Below, in pieces: positions 21,194-30,858 of a DNA stretch of 64,000 bases; within the stretch, counting starts at the first letter, position 1; every line of letters starts with the position of its first letter. Origin of the DNA: Cupriavidus pauculus (lineage in GTDB: Bacteria; Pseudomonadota; Gammaproteobacteria; Burkholderiales; Burkholderiaceae); contig NZ_PJRP01000009.1 of NCBI RefSeq assembly GCF_002858765.1, positions 124,001 to 188,000 of the forward strand. The letters run 5' to 3'. Made by a program: the position numbers and the translations under genes. The notes beneath the pieces are model-generated. The model saw only the letters and a program-made list of their open reading frames with translations. It searched no databases and was not told the DNA's origin.

Positions 21194-22503
21194 ACCTGCC
21201 CGGCCGCCGCTCCGCCGTTCGACCCGCCCAGCCGGGCCAGACCGCCCGGCCAGCCCCGGACGCCCCCGCGCGGCCGACGCTCTATGGCGCGCTGCGCCGC
21301 ATCCACATGGGCGTGGCGCTGATCGCCGTGCTCACGGCCGGTATTTCGCTGACGTTCCTGGGCCTGACGGCGCTGCGCGCCTACGCCGACCACAACCTGC
21401 GGCTGGTGGCGCGGTCCATCGCCTACACGGTCGAGGCCCCGGTGGTGTTCCGCGACGAAGCGGCCGCCGCCGACACGCTGTCGGCCATCGCCGGCGCCGA
21501 GGACCTGGCCGCCGTGGCGGTCTTCGATCGCGACGATCAGCCGCTGGCGTCGTGGCAGCGCCCCGGCCAGGACCGCTTTCCGGCGCTGCGCGCGCTGGCG
21601 GGCGACCTGCTGACATCGGGGCCGGTGGACCAGCCGGTCATCCACGAATCGCAGCAGGTAGGCAGCGTGCGCGTGACCGGCGACCCGATCGCCCTGCTCC
21701 ACTTCCTGCTGCAGGGGGCGCTGGGGCTGGTGGCCTGCCTGCTGCTGACGGCCGTGGGCGCGCACTACATGTCCAGCCGGATGCTGGCCAATATCGTCGA
21801 CCCGCTGCGCAACCTGATGCGCGTGGCCCACGCGGTGCGGTCCGAGCGCGTGTTCGGCCAGCGCATGCCGCCGGCCCGCATCGAGGAACTCAACGCGCTG
21901 TCCGAGGACTTCAATGTGCTGCTGGACGAACTGGAAGCGTGGCAGAAGCAGCTGCAGCACGAGAACCGTTCGCTGGCGCACCGCGCGACACATGACAGCC
22001 TGACAGGATTGCTCAACCGCGCCGCATTTACCGAGGCGCTTGACCTGGCCGTGCGCGCAGCGGCGGCCCGCAACCAATACGCCGCCGTGCTCTATCTGGA
22101 CAGTGACGACTTCAAGGGCATCAACGACCGCCATGGCCACGCCGCCGGGGACGCCGTGCTGATCGGCATCGCCCAGCGCATCCGCGCCTGCCTGCGCGAC
22201 AGCGACTGCGTGGCCCGCCTGGGCGGCGACGAATTCGCGGTGCTGGTTGACGGGCTGCGCCAGCCCGACGATGCCGTGCATATCGCCGAAGGCATCCTGC
22301 ACGCCATGACCAGCCCGATGGGGCTGCCAGACGGCGATTCGATCGTCGCGCCGCTCAGTATCGGCGTGGCCGTGTATCCGCTCCATGCGCGCAACGGCAC
22401 GGCCCTGCTGCACGCCGCCGACGCCGCGATGTACGGCGCCAAGCGGCAGTCGGGCGCCACCTGGCGCAGCGCCGAGGTTGCCCCACCGGAATCCCGCGTC
22501 TAG
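21190..22503 (+). CDS. yfiN: YfiN/TpbB-like membrane diguanylate cyclase
   Basis: A 437-residue inner-membrane cyclase. After a Pro/Ala-rich N-terminus, helix 1 is at about 40-60, a CHASE8-type periplasmic sensor at about 65-165, helix 2 at about 172-195, then HAMP and a GGDEF domain (265-430). The active site is intact (RLGGDEFAVLV) with an I-site RDSD five residues upstream. The ATG overlaps the yfiR stop (ATGA). In known systems YfiR inhibits and YfiB activates it; the gene order fits that. Confidence 0.92.
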   Translation: MNLPGRRSAVRPAQPGQTARPAPDAPARPTLYGALRRIHMGVALIAVLTAGISLTFLGLTALRAYADHNLRLVARSIAYTVEAPVVFRDEAAAADTLSAIAGAEDLAAVAVFDRDDQPLASWQRPGQDRFPALRALAGDLLTSGPVDQPVIHESQQVGSVRVTGDPIALLHFLLQGALGLVACLLLTAVGAHYMSSRMLANIVDPLRNLMRVAHAVRSERVFGQRMPPARIEELNALSEDFNVLLDELEAWQKQLQHENRSLAHRATHDSLTGLLNRAAFTEALDLAVRAAAARNQYAAVLYLDSDDFKGINDRHGHAAGDAVLIGIAQRIRACLRDSDCVARLGGDEFAVLVDGLRQPDDAVHIAEGILHAMTSPMGLPDGDSIVAPLSIGVAVYPLHARNGTALLHAADAAMYGAKRQSGATWRSAEVAPPESRV

Positions 22504-22513
22504 CTGCCCCGGT

Positions 22514-23038
22514 ATGCCGGACTTCGACGCCGCCCGCCGCCTGCACCTGCGCCACGCCGCAGCGGCGACGCTGGCGGCGGCCATGGCGTGTCTGGTCCTT
22601 GCCGGCTGCGCCAGCGCGCCCGCAGCCAGCAAGCTCTCCCCCGCCCAGGTGGCCGTCCTGAAAAGCCAGGGATTCGCGCTGACCGACAGCGGGTGGGAAC
22701 TGGGGCTGCCGCACAAGGTGCTGTTCGGCTTCGACGAAGACGTGATCGCGCCGGATCGCCAGACCGACCTGATGCGCATGGGCCACATGCTGCATGAAGC
22801 CGGCATCGAATCGCTGCGCATCGACGGACACACCGACGACGCCGGCACCGTCGAATACAACCTGCTGCTGTCCAGGCGCCGCGCGGAAGCCGTGGCCCGC
22901 GTGCTGTCGGCCTGCGGCTTTCCGCGCGAACACTTGGAAGTGCGCGGCATGGGCAAGGGGCATCCGGTCGCCGACAATCGCACCGCCGCCGGGCGCGCCG
23001 AAAACCGGCGGGTCGCCATCATCGTGTCGGTGGACTAG
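22514..23038 (+). CDS. yfiB: YfiB-like OmpA-domain lipoprotein
   Basis: A 174-residue lipoprotein with a lipobox LAGC at about residues 31-34 and an OmpA-like peptidoglycan-binding domain at 60-170 (LRIDGHTDDAGTVEYNLLLS, ENRRVAIIV). Expected to be anchored in the outer membrane and to sequester YfiR, releasing YfiN. The start is 10 bp after the yfiN stop, so yfiRNB is complete and cotranscribed. Confidence 0.92.
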   Translation: MPDFDAARRLHLRHAAAATLAAAMACLVLAGCASAPAASKLSPAQVAVLKSQGFALTDSGWELGLPHKVLFGFDEDVIAPDRQTDLMRMGHMLHEAGIESLRIDGHTDDAGTVEYNLLLSRRRAEAVARVLSACGFPREHLEVRGMGKGHPVADNRTAAGRAENRRVAIIVSVD

Positions 23039-23336
23039 CGCGGCTGCGGATACCGAAGAAATCCTCTAATTCGAATTTCCGCGCCCGCCGGCCAAGGCGC
23101 CGGCCATCGCGCCCATCACCGCCCCCATCAACGCACCGACCCTCCCGCCAGCCACAGGGCGCCACACAAGCGGGGCCGATGCCGTTGCAATATCTACAAA
23201 AAGCCGGGCAAACCCTGCCCTTCGGCAGTAGGGATTCGGCCTTACACTCCCGGGGTGCGCGCGGACGGACGGCAATCGAGGGAGCTTGCCGGTAGCGCGC
23301 CACGAATTCCCAAAGATAACGAGAAAGTCAGACAGC
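23039..23336. other. Intergenic region between yfiB and the PAS-GGDEF-EAL gene
   Basis: A 298 bp stretch without a convincing gene or T-run terminator. A minus-strand frame ending at 23066 encodes a Gly/Ala/Met-rich stretch (GALMGAVMGAMAGALAGG) that resembles a glycine zipper, but no credible start was found. The right part should hold the promoter of the downstream gene. Confidence 0.4.
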
Positions 23337-25883
23337 ATGCGTACCCAGGCGCTGGAACAGGCGATCGATGCCGTGGTCGCGGTCAACGCACGCAACCAGG
23401 TCACCCTGTTCAATGCCGCCGCCGAAGCGTTGTGGGGCATCCCGCGATCGGCCGTGCTCGGACAGTGCGCCAGCACCTTGTCGCTCGGCACGCTGAGCGC
23501 GCCGGGCCATGGCAGGACGGAGGCCGCGCGCCAGATCGCCATCGTCCGGCCCGACGACACCAGGCGTCATGTGTGGATCCATACAGCGGCCTTCGCCCCG
23601 CTGGACGGCGATGCCGGGTCGGCCGTGCAGTTTGCCGCCTTCCTGTGCGATCACCAGGACGAACGCGGCGAAACGCTGAGCCCGGCCGGGCTGCGCATGT
23701 TGTCGCTGTGCCTGGATCACGCCGAAAACCCGGTCATGATCACCGATGGGCGCGGCATCATCTGCCACGTCAATGGCGGCTTCGCGCGGCTGCTGGGCTA
23801 TGCCCGGCATCAGGCGGTGGGCCGGCTCTGGCATGAACTGCTGAAACCGCTCAACGCGCGTGCCGACGTGATCGACGCCCTGCTTGCCCCGCTGGCACAG
23901 GGCAAGCCGCTCCAGCATGAATCGCTGGTGGCCGACAAGGCCGGCCAGCCGCGCTGGCTGTCGGTGGCCGTCAGCCCGATCATGGCCCCGGCGCCGTCCG
24001 GCGGCATGACGAATACCGTCAGCGTGCTGACCGACATCACCGCCACCAAGGTTCGCGAATCGATCCAGCACCGCACGCTGGAGGCGCTGGCGCGCGACCT
24101 GCCCACCGCCGACATCATGGCCGACCTGTGCCGCCGCGTGGAACGCATGGCGCCGGGCGCCATCGCCGCCGTGATGCGCGTGGCAGACGGACGCCTGCGG
24201 CACGTGGCGATGCCTTCCGCCGACGCCGCCGCCGTGGCCGCCTTCGACAACATGCCGATCGGCCTGCAATCGGGCTCCTGCGGCGCGGCCGCGTTCCTGG
24301 GCCGACCCGTGGCCGTGGGCGATATCTCGCAGGATCCGCGCTGGGAAACGTTGCGCGACGCGGCGCAGGCCGCCGGCCTGGCCGCAAGCTGGTCAACGCC
24401 GGTACGTGCCGCCGATGGCCGGGTGCTGGGCACCTTCGGCCTGTGCTTCACGGCGCCGCGGCTGCCCGACGCCTTCCACGAGAACCTGGTCGCCGTGGCC
24501 GCCGACCTGTGCGCGCTGGCGCTGTCGCGCGACCTGGCGCAGGAGCGCATCCACCGGCTGGCCTACTACGACGCCCTGACCGGCCTGCCCAACCGCCAGT
24601 TGCTGCTGTCGCGCACCGACGACGCCGTGGCCCGCGCCAATGCCGACGGCACGCCGCTGGCGCTGCTGTTCGTCGATCTCAACGATTTCAAGCGCGTCAA
24701 CGACATCCAGGGCCATGTGGCCGGAGACCGCTTCCTGATCGAAGTGGCCACGCGGCTACAGCATGTGGCGCAGGATCAACATCCTGACGCGATGGTGGGC
24801 CGGCTCTCCGGCGACGAATTCGCCGTGCTGCTGCCGGGCCACGCGCGCGACGCCGCCCTGGCCGCCGCGCAGGATCTGCTGCTGGCGCTGGGCGCCCCGG
24901 TGGGCATCGGCCACGGGCTCAGCCTGTCGCCATCGGCCAGCATCGGCATCAGCCTGCTGGCCGAGCAGGCCCATGACCGCGAAACCTTGCTGCACCACGC
25001 CGATCTGGCCGTCTACCAGGCCAAGCGCCAGCGGCTGCGCGACCCCGGCAACCAGGTTTGCCTGTACGACGCCGCACTGGCCCGCCGCTTGGGCGACCGG
25101 CGCACGCTGGAAGTGGAGTTGCGCGAAGCCATCGCCGATGGCCGGCTGCGCATGCATTACCAGCCGCAGGTTCACCTGGGCACCGGCAATCTCTGGGCCG
25201 TGGAGGCGCTGGCCCGCTGGCCGCATCCGCGCCGCGGCGATGTGTCGCCGTCGGTCTTCATCCCGCTGGCGGAGGAATCAGGGCTGATCGTGGCGCTCGG
25301 CTACTGGGCCGTGCGCGAGGCCTGCGCCCAGCTGGCGCTGTGGCGCAACGCCGGCGCAGCCGTGCCGGCGGTGTCGGTCAACCTGTCGCCGATCTGCATC
25401 CGGGACCCCGGCCTGACTGACGTGGTGGCCCAGGCGCTGGACGCAAACGGGCTGGCGCCCGGCTCGCTGACCATCGAAATTACGGAAGGGGTCTTTCTGG
25501 AACAGACGCCCGAGGCGGAAACCACCATCGGCGCCCTGCGCAAGTTGGGCGTGCGGCTGTCGATCGACGATTTTGGAACGGGGTTTTCGAGCCTGAGCCA
25601 GCTCACACGCCTGCCGGTGGAGGAAATCAAGCTGGATCGCAGCTTCCTGCTGGATCTGGAAACCAGCGAGGCCACGCGCACGCTGGTGGAGGCCGTGATC
25701 CGCATCGGCCGTGCGCGGCAGCTGAATGTGGTGGCCGAAGGGGTGACCAGCGCGTATCAGCGCCAGTTCCTGCTGGACCAGGGCTGCCACGTCGGGCAGG
25801 GATTCCTGTTTGCCCAGCCCTTGCCCGCCAAGGCCATCGAGGGGTGGCAGCCCCAGCCGGCGACAACGGGGCTGCCGTCCTGA
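23337..25883 (+). CDS. PAS-PAS-GAF-GGDEF-EAL protein, probable c-di-GMP phosphodiesterase
   Basis: An 848-residue soluble signalling protein. Two PAS domains (about 5-110 and 120-240), a GAF domain (about 250-405), GGDEF (about 415-580) and EAL (about 595-840). The cyclase motif is changed to LSGDEFAVL and no I-site is seen, so cyclase activity is doubtful. The EAL domain looks intact: VEALARW, the Glu in EITEGVF, IDDFGTGFSSL, EIKLDRSF, VAEGV and the final GQGFLFAQPL. It therefore most likely breaks down c-di-GMP under PAS/GAF control. ATG 23337 chosen. No transmembrane helices. Confidence 0.9.
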   Translation: MRTQALEQAIDAVVAVNARNQVTLFNAAAEALWGIPRSAVLGQCASTLSLGTLSAPGHGRTEAARQIAIVRPDDTRRHVWIHTAAFAPLDGDAGSAVQFAAFLCDHQDERGETLSPAGLRMLSLCLDHAENPVMITDGRGIICHVNGGFARLLGYARHQAVGRLWHELLKPLNARADVIDALLAPLAQGKPLQHESLVADKAGQPRWLSVAVSPIMAPAPSGGMTNTVSVLTDITATKVRESIQHRTLEALARDLPTADIMADLCRRVERMAPGAIAAVMRVADGRLRHVAMPSADAAAVAAFDNMPIGLQSGSCGAAAFLGRPVAVGDISQDPRWETLRDAAQAAGLAASWSTPVRAADGRVLGTFGLCFTAPRLPDAFHENLVAVAADLCALALSRDLAQERIHRLAYYDALTGLPNRQLLLSRTDDAVARANADGTPLALLFVDLNDFKRVNDIQGHVAGDRFLIEVATRLQHVAQDQHPDAMVGRLSGDEFAVLLPGHARDAALAAAQDLLLALGAPVGIGHGLSLSPSASIGISLLAEQAHDRETLLHHADLAVYQAKRQRLRDPGNQVCLYDAALARRLGDRRTLEVELREAIADGRLRMHYQPQVHLGTGNLWAVEALARWPHPRRGDVSPSVFIPLAEESGLIVALGYWAVREACAQLALWRNAGAAVPAVSVNLSPICIRDPGLTDVVAQALDANGLAPGSLTIEITEGVFLEQTPEAETTIGALRKLGVRLSIDDFGTGFSSLSQLTRLPVEEIKLDRSFLLDLETSEATRTLVEAVIRIGRARQLNVVAEGVTSAYQRQFLLDQGCHVGQGFLFAQPLPAKAIEGWQPQPATTGLPS

Positions 25884-25901
25884 AAAAGGTTGGCCGGGGC
25901 T

Positions 25902-26177
25902 TCAGTCGCCGAACGGGTTCGGCACGGAACTGGCCGGATCGTCGACGAGATCGAATTCCTCGCGCACGTCGTCAACCACCGCGCGGATCGACGCCTCGTA
26001 GCCACGCGCATTGCCAAAGCGGGCCATGTCCCAGTTGCGCCCACGGGCATCGCGCTCGTGCGGCACGGGGTCCGGCACCCGAACCGTTGCGCCGTCGTCC
26101 GCGATCTCGTCGATGTCCTGAATCCGCCGGCTCACCTCTTCCTTGATGACACGCCGGCTGCGCTCGAGCTTGGCCAT
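25902..26177 (-). CDS. Small conserved hypothetical protein
   Basis: A 91-residue charged protein starting MAKLERSRRVIKEEVSRRIQ. A near-perfect ribosome binding site (AGGAGG) precedes ATG 26177. No recognised domain. The middle RDARGRNWDMARFGNARGYEA is a striking conserved-looking segment. It converges with the PAS-EAL gene, the stops being about 18 bp apart. Confidence 0.75.
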   Translation of the reverse strand: MAKLERSRRVIKEEVSRRIQDIDEIADDGATVRVPDPVPHERDARGRNWDMARFGNARGYEASIRAVVDDVREEFDLVDDPASSVPNPFGD

Positions 26178-26250
26178 GAGCAGCCTCCTTTTCGGGGGTC
26201 TCCCGCAGCGGCCATCCTAGCACGCACCCATCGCACCGGCGCGGATGTGA

Positions 26251-27099
26251 TTACAGCGCCGCCTTGGCTGCCTGATACGCCGCGTACAGGCGCTGGAAGA
26301 CCGGGCCCGGCTTGCCGTTGCCAATGGTCTTGCCGTCGATCGTCACCACCGGCAGCAGTTCCTTGCTGGCCGACGAGATCATCACTTCATCGGCGCCGAA
26401 CACCTCGTCGCGCGTGATGCGCCGGGCTTCAAACGCGATGTCCATCGCGGCGCACAATTCCTCCATCAGGCCGTAACGGATGCCTTCCAGGATCAGGTTG
26501 TCCTTGGGCGGCGCGGCCATGCGGCCCTGCTTCACCACCCAGACGTTGGACGCCGACGCCTCGGTCAGCATGTCGTCGCGGAACTGGATGGCCTCGGTCA
26601 CGCCGGCTTCGGCGGCCACCTGGGCGGCCAGCACATTGCCCAGCAGCGACGTGGACTTGATCTGGCAGTTCAGCCAGCGGCGGTCGTCCATCGTCACGCA
26701 CGCCACGCCCTGCTCCACCGACGCCGCCGGCGGCAGCGCCATCGGGTTGGTCATGATGAGCACGGTCGGGGTGACGTCCTTCGGGAAGGCATGCGCCCGC
26801 TTGGCCACGCCGCGCGAGACCTGGATGTAGATCATCTGGTCGGACATGCCATTGGCCTGCACCACGCGATCGATCTGCGCCAGCCATTCCGATTCGGCAT
26901 AGGGATTCGGAATGCCGATGGCGGCCAGGCTGCGCGCCAGGCGCGCCAGATGCTGCGCCCCCCGGAACGACTTTCCGTTGTACATCGGAATCACTTCGTA
27001 GATGCCGTCGCCAAAGATGAACCCCCGGTCCAGTACGGGAATGCGGGCTTCGGACAGCGGGAGCAGATCCCCGTTCAGCAAGACGACGGCTTCGGACAT
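26251..27099 (-). CDS. dat: D-amino-acid aminotransferase (class IV)
   Basis: A 282-residue fold-type IV PLP enzyme. The Schiff-base Lys lies in CQIKSTSLLGNVLA, the pattern of D-alanine aminotransferases, with FIFGDGIYEVIP at the start and EASASNVWVV as the phosphate/substrate region. It likely interconverts D-alanine and D-glutamate with 2-oxo acids, feeding peptidoglycan precursors. Branched-chain aminotransferase or aminodeoxychorismate lyase are less likely. ATG 27099 follows a purine-rich AAAGAGA. Divergent from bcsB across a 281 bp region. Confidence 0.88.
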   Translation of the reverse strand: MSEAVVLLNGDLLPLSEARIPVLDRGFIFGDGIYEVIPMYNGKSFRGAQHLARLARSLAAIGIPNPYAESEWLAQIDRVVQANGMSDQMIYIQVSRGVAKRAHAFPKDVTPTVLIMTNPMALPPAASVEQGVACVTMDDRRWLNCQIKSTSLLGNVLAAQVAAEAGVTEAIQFRDDMLTEASASNVWVVKQGRMAAPPKDNLILEGIRYGLMEELCAAMDIAFEARRITRDEVFGADEVMISSASKELLPVVTIDGKTIGNGKPGPVFQRLYAAYQAAKAAL

Positions 27100-27380
27100 G
27101 ATGATTCTCTTTAAAGAAAAGGAGGAGTGACGCCATTTTTTCACATGGCCGACGCTGCCTTTATGCAATTTCGGCATGTCCTACAAGCGCTTCACAAGGC
27201 GCTCGCCAGAAGCAATTGAAAGTTTTTGGATACTGTCAGGCGTATGAATTGAATCTTTCTTAATTCACCGGCCACTTCCCGCAAACCCTTGCTGCAGGCC
27301 GAAAGTGGCGTGCTATATTCGCCACGCAGTATTCCCCGAAAGCAGTGTTTTGCTGAACGACATTCACAGGGCGCCCCGAT
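27100..27380. promoter_or_regulatory. Divergent control region of dat and the bcs operon
   Basis: A 281 bp, locally AT-rich gap that must hold the cellulose operon promoter. A TTGAAA hexamer lies at 27216-27221, but no -10 at standard spacing is convincing (TATGAA at 27243 is too far). No clear operator palindrome was found. Confidence 0.45.
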
Positions 27381-29678
27381 ATGACGGAACTCGTGTCAGG
27401 CCTGCTACGTGGCTGCATGCGGAAGGCCGTGGTGCCAATGGCCTTCGTGCTGGCCTTCCTCACGGCCGCGCTTCCCCAGGAAGCCGCCGCCCAGGCCGCC
27501 GCCCCGGCGGCTTCCGCGGCATCGGATGCCGCAGCGGCGCCGCCCGGGAAAACGCAAACCCTGACCTTCGCCCAGATGGGCGCCAACTACACGATCCCGC
27601 TACGCGGTGTCGATCCCGACCGCACGGTCAACGTCGGCGTCAGGCTGGACGAGGTGGTGACGGCAGCCAAACTGAAGCTCGTCTTCACGTATTCGCCGTC
27701 GCTGGTCTATCCGCTCTCGCACCTGAAGATCCGGCTCAATGACGAAGTAGTAGCCACGCTGCCGCTCGACCAGCAGCATGCCGGCCAGCAGGTTTCGCGC
27801 GAAATCGATCTCGATCCGCGCTTCTTCACCGACTTCAACCGCATCAACGTGCAGATGATCGCGCACTACACGCTCGATCATTGCGAAGACCCGTACCACT
27901 CCAGCCTGTGGACCGACATCAGCCCCACCAGCTCGCTGACGCTGACCAAGTCCACCGTCACCCTGCCCGACAACCTGGCGCTGCTGCCCGCGCCATTCTT
28001 CGACCGCCGCGACAACCGTCGCGTGACCGTGCCGTTCGTGCTGCCGGCCAATGCCGACCCGGTGACGCTGCGCGCGGCCGGGGTGGTCGCATCGTGGCTG
28101 GGCGCGCTGGCGAGCTATCGCGAGTTGCGCTTTCCGGTGACGCGCGCCGTGCCGGCCGATGCCCACGCCATCGCGCTGGTGCTGCCCAACGCGCAGCCTG
28201 ACGGCATCCGCATCGACAAGATCGAAGGCCCCACCGTCAGCGTGCTGCCCAACCCCGCCAACCCGGCGCGCAAGCTGCTGGTGCTGGCCGGCCGCACGCC
28301 GCAGGAACTGGAGGTGGCCGCCAACGCGGTGGTGCTGGGCAAGGCGGGCATGGCCGGCGCCAGCGCCATGGTGAAGACCGTGGACCTGGGCAAGCCGCGC
28401 CGACCCTATGACGCTCCGGCCTGGGCACCGGTCGATCGTCCGGTCATGTTCCGGGAACTCGTGACCGACCCGCAGCAGCTGCAGGTGTCGGGCGCCAGCC
28501 CCGATGCGATCCGCGTGAACCTGAAGGTGCCCGCCGACCTGTTTGGCTGGAACGATCGCGCCGTGCCGATGAACATGAAGTACCGCTACACGGCGCCCTC
28601 CACCTACAACGACTCGGTACTCAGCATCGACGTGAACGACCAGCTCGTGCGGTCGTACCGGCTCAAGCCGCTGACCGTGCAGACCGACGAGAACCTGGTC
28701 AGCGTGCCGCTGCTGTCGGGCGGCAGCGCCAGCGTCAGCAACGAGATCCTGATCCCGGCGTTCCGCGTGGGCAGCAACAACCAGATGCAGTTCCGATTCC
28801 ACATCGATTCGCAGAAGACCGGGCTGTGCTCGTCCAGCGCCGTCAACGTGGCGCGCGCCGCAGTAGACCCCGATTCATCGATCGACTTCAGCGGTTTCCT
28901 GCACTACGCGCAGCTGCCGAACCTGGCGTTCTTCGCCAACAGCGGCTACCCGTTCACGCGCATGGCCGACCTGGCCGATACCGCCGTGGTGATTCCCGAC
29001 GCGCCTAGCGCCATCGACCAGGAAGCCCTGCTGACCGTGCTGGGCCATATGGGCAAATGGACAGGGCTGCCGTCGCTGCGCGTGACCGTGACACCAGCCA
29101 AGGCCATCGATTCGGTCAAGCATCGCGACCTGGTCATCATCGGCACTGGCAGCGCCGCGCAGGTGCTGCAGCAGTGGGGCAAGTCGCTGCCGCTGCTGAT
29201 CGAGCGCGGCAAGACCGAGATTGCGTTGCGCGACCAGCGCGCGCACGCGTGGTCCAACTGGCTGAGCGGCGTGGACACCGACAGCATCTCGCCGGCCGGG
29301 CGCGCAATCCTGACCGCCGACGGGCCACTGGCGGCGCTGATCGGCTTTGAGTCGCCCTATGCCGAACGCCGCAGCGTGGTGGCGCTGACCGCCTCCGCCG
29401 ACGATCGCGTGCGCGATGTGCTCGATGTGCTGGAAGACCCGGGCAAGGTGGCGCAGATCCGTGGCGACCTGACCGTGATCCGCCAGCGCGACCTGGAAGG
29501 CCTGCGGCTGGGCGATACCTACTACGTCGGCAACCTGCCCTGGTACGCGCGCCTGTGGATGCAGATGTCGGCGCACCCCGCCCTGCTGGCGATTGCCGGC
29601 ATCCTGGCCGGTTTGCTCGTGGCGCTGACCCTGTTCTGGGCGCTGAGCCGTCTGGCGGCACGCCGCAACGGAGGCTGA
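27381..29678 (+). CDS. bcsB: Cellulose synthase periplasmic subunit BcsB
   Basis: A 765-residue periplasmic, membrane-anchored partner of BcsA that guides the nascent glucan across the periplasm. A signal peptide (about residues 13-37, ending QEAAAQ) is followed by carbohydrate-binding/flavodoxin-like repeats, and a single C-terminal helix (ALLAIAGILAGLLVALTLFW) reaches the inner membrane. Length fits family norms. It is the first gene of the operon, before bcsZ. Older annotation calls BcsB c-di-GMP-binding; the nucleotide actually binds the PilZ domain of BcsA. Confidence 0.93.
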   Translation: MTELVSGLLRGCMRKAVVPMAFVLAFLTAALPQEAAAQAAAPAASAASDAAAAPPGKTQTLTFAQMGANYTIPLRGVDPDRTVNVGVRLDEVVTAAKLKLVFTYSPSLVYPLSHLKIRLNDEVVATLPLDQQHAGQQVSREIDLDPRFFTDFNRINVQMIAHYTLDHCEDPYHSSLWTDISPTSSLTLTKSTVTLPDNLALLPAPFFDRRDNRRVTVPFVLPANADPVTLRAAGVVASWLGALASYRELRFPVTRAVPADAHAIALVLPNAQPDGIRIDKIEGPTVSVLPNPANPARKLLVLAGRTPQELEVAANAVVLGKAGMAGASAMVKTVDLGKPRRPYDAPAWAPVDRPVMFRELVTDPQQLQVSGASPDAIRVNLKVPADLFGWNDRAVPMNMKYRYTAPSTYNDSVLSIDVNDQLVRSYRLKPLTVQTDENLVSVPLLSGGSASVSNEILIPAFRVGSNNQMQFRFHIDSQKTGLCSSSAVNVARAAVDPDSSIDFSGFLHYAQLPNLAFFANSGYPFTRMADLADTAVVIPDAPSAIDQEALLTVLGHMGKWTGLPSLRVTVTPAKAIDSVKHRDLVIIGTGSAAQVLQQWGKSLPLLIERGKTEIALRDQRAHAWSNWLSGVDTDSISPAGRAILTADGPLAALIGFESPYAERRSVVALTASADDRVRDVLDVLEDPGKVAQIRGDLTVIRQRDLEGLRLGDTYYVGNLPWYARLWMQMSAHPALLAIAGILAGLLVALTLFWALSRLAARRNGG

Positions 29679-29679
29679 C

Positions 29680-30858
29680 ATGCGGCGGGCACGGGCCTGG
29701 CTGCGGCGCGCATCCCTACGCTGCGCCATCGCGTTCGCGATGGGCGGCGTGGCCCTGTCCGCCATGGCGGCCCAATGCCAGTGGACCGATTGGGACGCCT
29801 TCCGCCGCGACACGATCAGTCAGGACGGCCGCGTGATCGATGCCAGCACCAACGAGCAGGCCACGGTGTCCGAAGGGCAATCCTATGCGCTGTTCTTCGC
29901 GCTGGTGGCCAACGACCGCGCCACCTTCGACAAGCTGCTGGCCTGGACCGAGAACAACCTCGCCCAGGGCGATCTGACGGCCCATCTGCCCGCGTGGATC
30001 TGGGGCAAGCGCACCAAGGGCGAGCAGGCCGGCACGTGGGGCGTGATCGACCCGAACCCCGCATCCGATGCCGACCTGTGGATCGCGTACGCGCTGCTGG
30101 AAGCCGGCCGGCTCTGGAACGAGCGGCGCTACACGGCGCTGGGCACACTGGTGGCGCGGCGCGTATTGCGCGAGGAGACGGCCGTGCTGCCAGGCCTGGG
30201 CCGCACGCTGCTGCCCGGCCCGGCTGGCTTTCATCCCGCCCCCGACACCTGGCGGCTCAACCCCAGCTATGTGCCGCTGCCCGTGATGCGCCGGCTGGCG
30301 GCCGTGCTGGGCGCCGAAGACGGCGGCTGGAAGACACTGGTCGATACCTCGGCGCGGCTGATCGTCGATACGGCGCCGAAGGGCTTTTCGCCGGACTGGG
30401 TCCTCTATCGCAAGGGCCACGGCTTCCAGCCCGATACGGAGACCAAGGCCGACGGCGCGTACAACGCGATCCGCGTCTACCTGTGGGCCGGCATGACCGC
30501 GCCACGCGATCCGTCGCGGACGTCGGTCCTGCACGCCTTCCGCCCGATGGCTGACTATGTGGTGGCCCACGGTTATCCGCCCGAGCACGTTGACACGCAG
30601 GCCGGCACCTTCGGCCCGAACGCCGGCAACGCGGGCTTCTCGGCCGCCGTGGCGCCCTACCTGGCCGCGCTGGGCTTGGGCGATGCCGCCCGCGCCCAGG
30701 CCGGCCGTGCCCGCACGCTGGCCACGCAGCCCTCATTCGGCTACTACAGCCAGGTACTGGCGCTGTTCGGCCTGGGCCATCTCGACGGACACTTCCGCTT
30801 CGACGCGGACGGCACGCTGGTGCCGGCCTGGAAAACCACATGCCCCGCAACGCGCTAG
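29680..30858 (+). CDS. bcsZ: Periplasmic endoglucanase BcsZ (GH8)
   Basis: A 392-residue GH8 cellulase that trims glucan during secretion. A signal peptide (to about residue 30, ALSAMAAQ) precedes the catalytic domain. The acid Glu is in VSEGQSYALFFAL and the Asp region in NPASDADLWIAYALL; GHGFQPDTETKADGAYNAIRVYLW is also typical. ATG 29680 is preceded by GGAGG. The 3' end overlaps bcsC by 19 bp. Confidence 0.94.
   Translation: MRRARAWLRRASLRCAIAFAMGGVALSAMAAQCQWTDWDAFRRDTISQDGRVIDASTNEQATVSEGQSYALFFALVANDRATFDKLLAWTENNLAQGDLTAHLPAWIWGKRTKGEQAGTWGVIDPNPASDADLWIAYALLEAGRLWNERRYTALGTLVARRVLREETAVLPGLGRTLLPGPAGFHPAPDTWRLNPSYVPLPVMRRLAAVLGAEDGGWKTLVDTSARLIVDTAPKGFSPDWVLYRKGHGFQPDTETKADGAYNAIRVYLWAGMTAPRDPSRTSVLHAFRPMADYVVAHGYPPEHVDTQAGTFGPNAGNAGFSAAVAPYLAALGLGDAARAQAGRARTLATQPSFGYYSQVLALFGLGHLDGHFRFDADGTLVPAWKTTCPATR

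Noticed and set aside
23066-23560. Minus-strand frame ending in GALMGAVMGAMAGALAGG
   Set aside because: The tail looks like a glycine zipper, but most of the frame overlaps the PAS-GGDEF-EAL gene and no start with a ribosome binding site was found in the free gap.
27216-27248. Sigma-70 promoter for bcsB (TTGAAA and TATGAA)
   Set aside because: The spacer is about 21 bp, too long for a convincing promoter.
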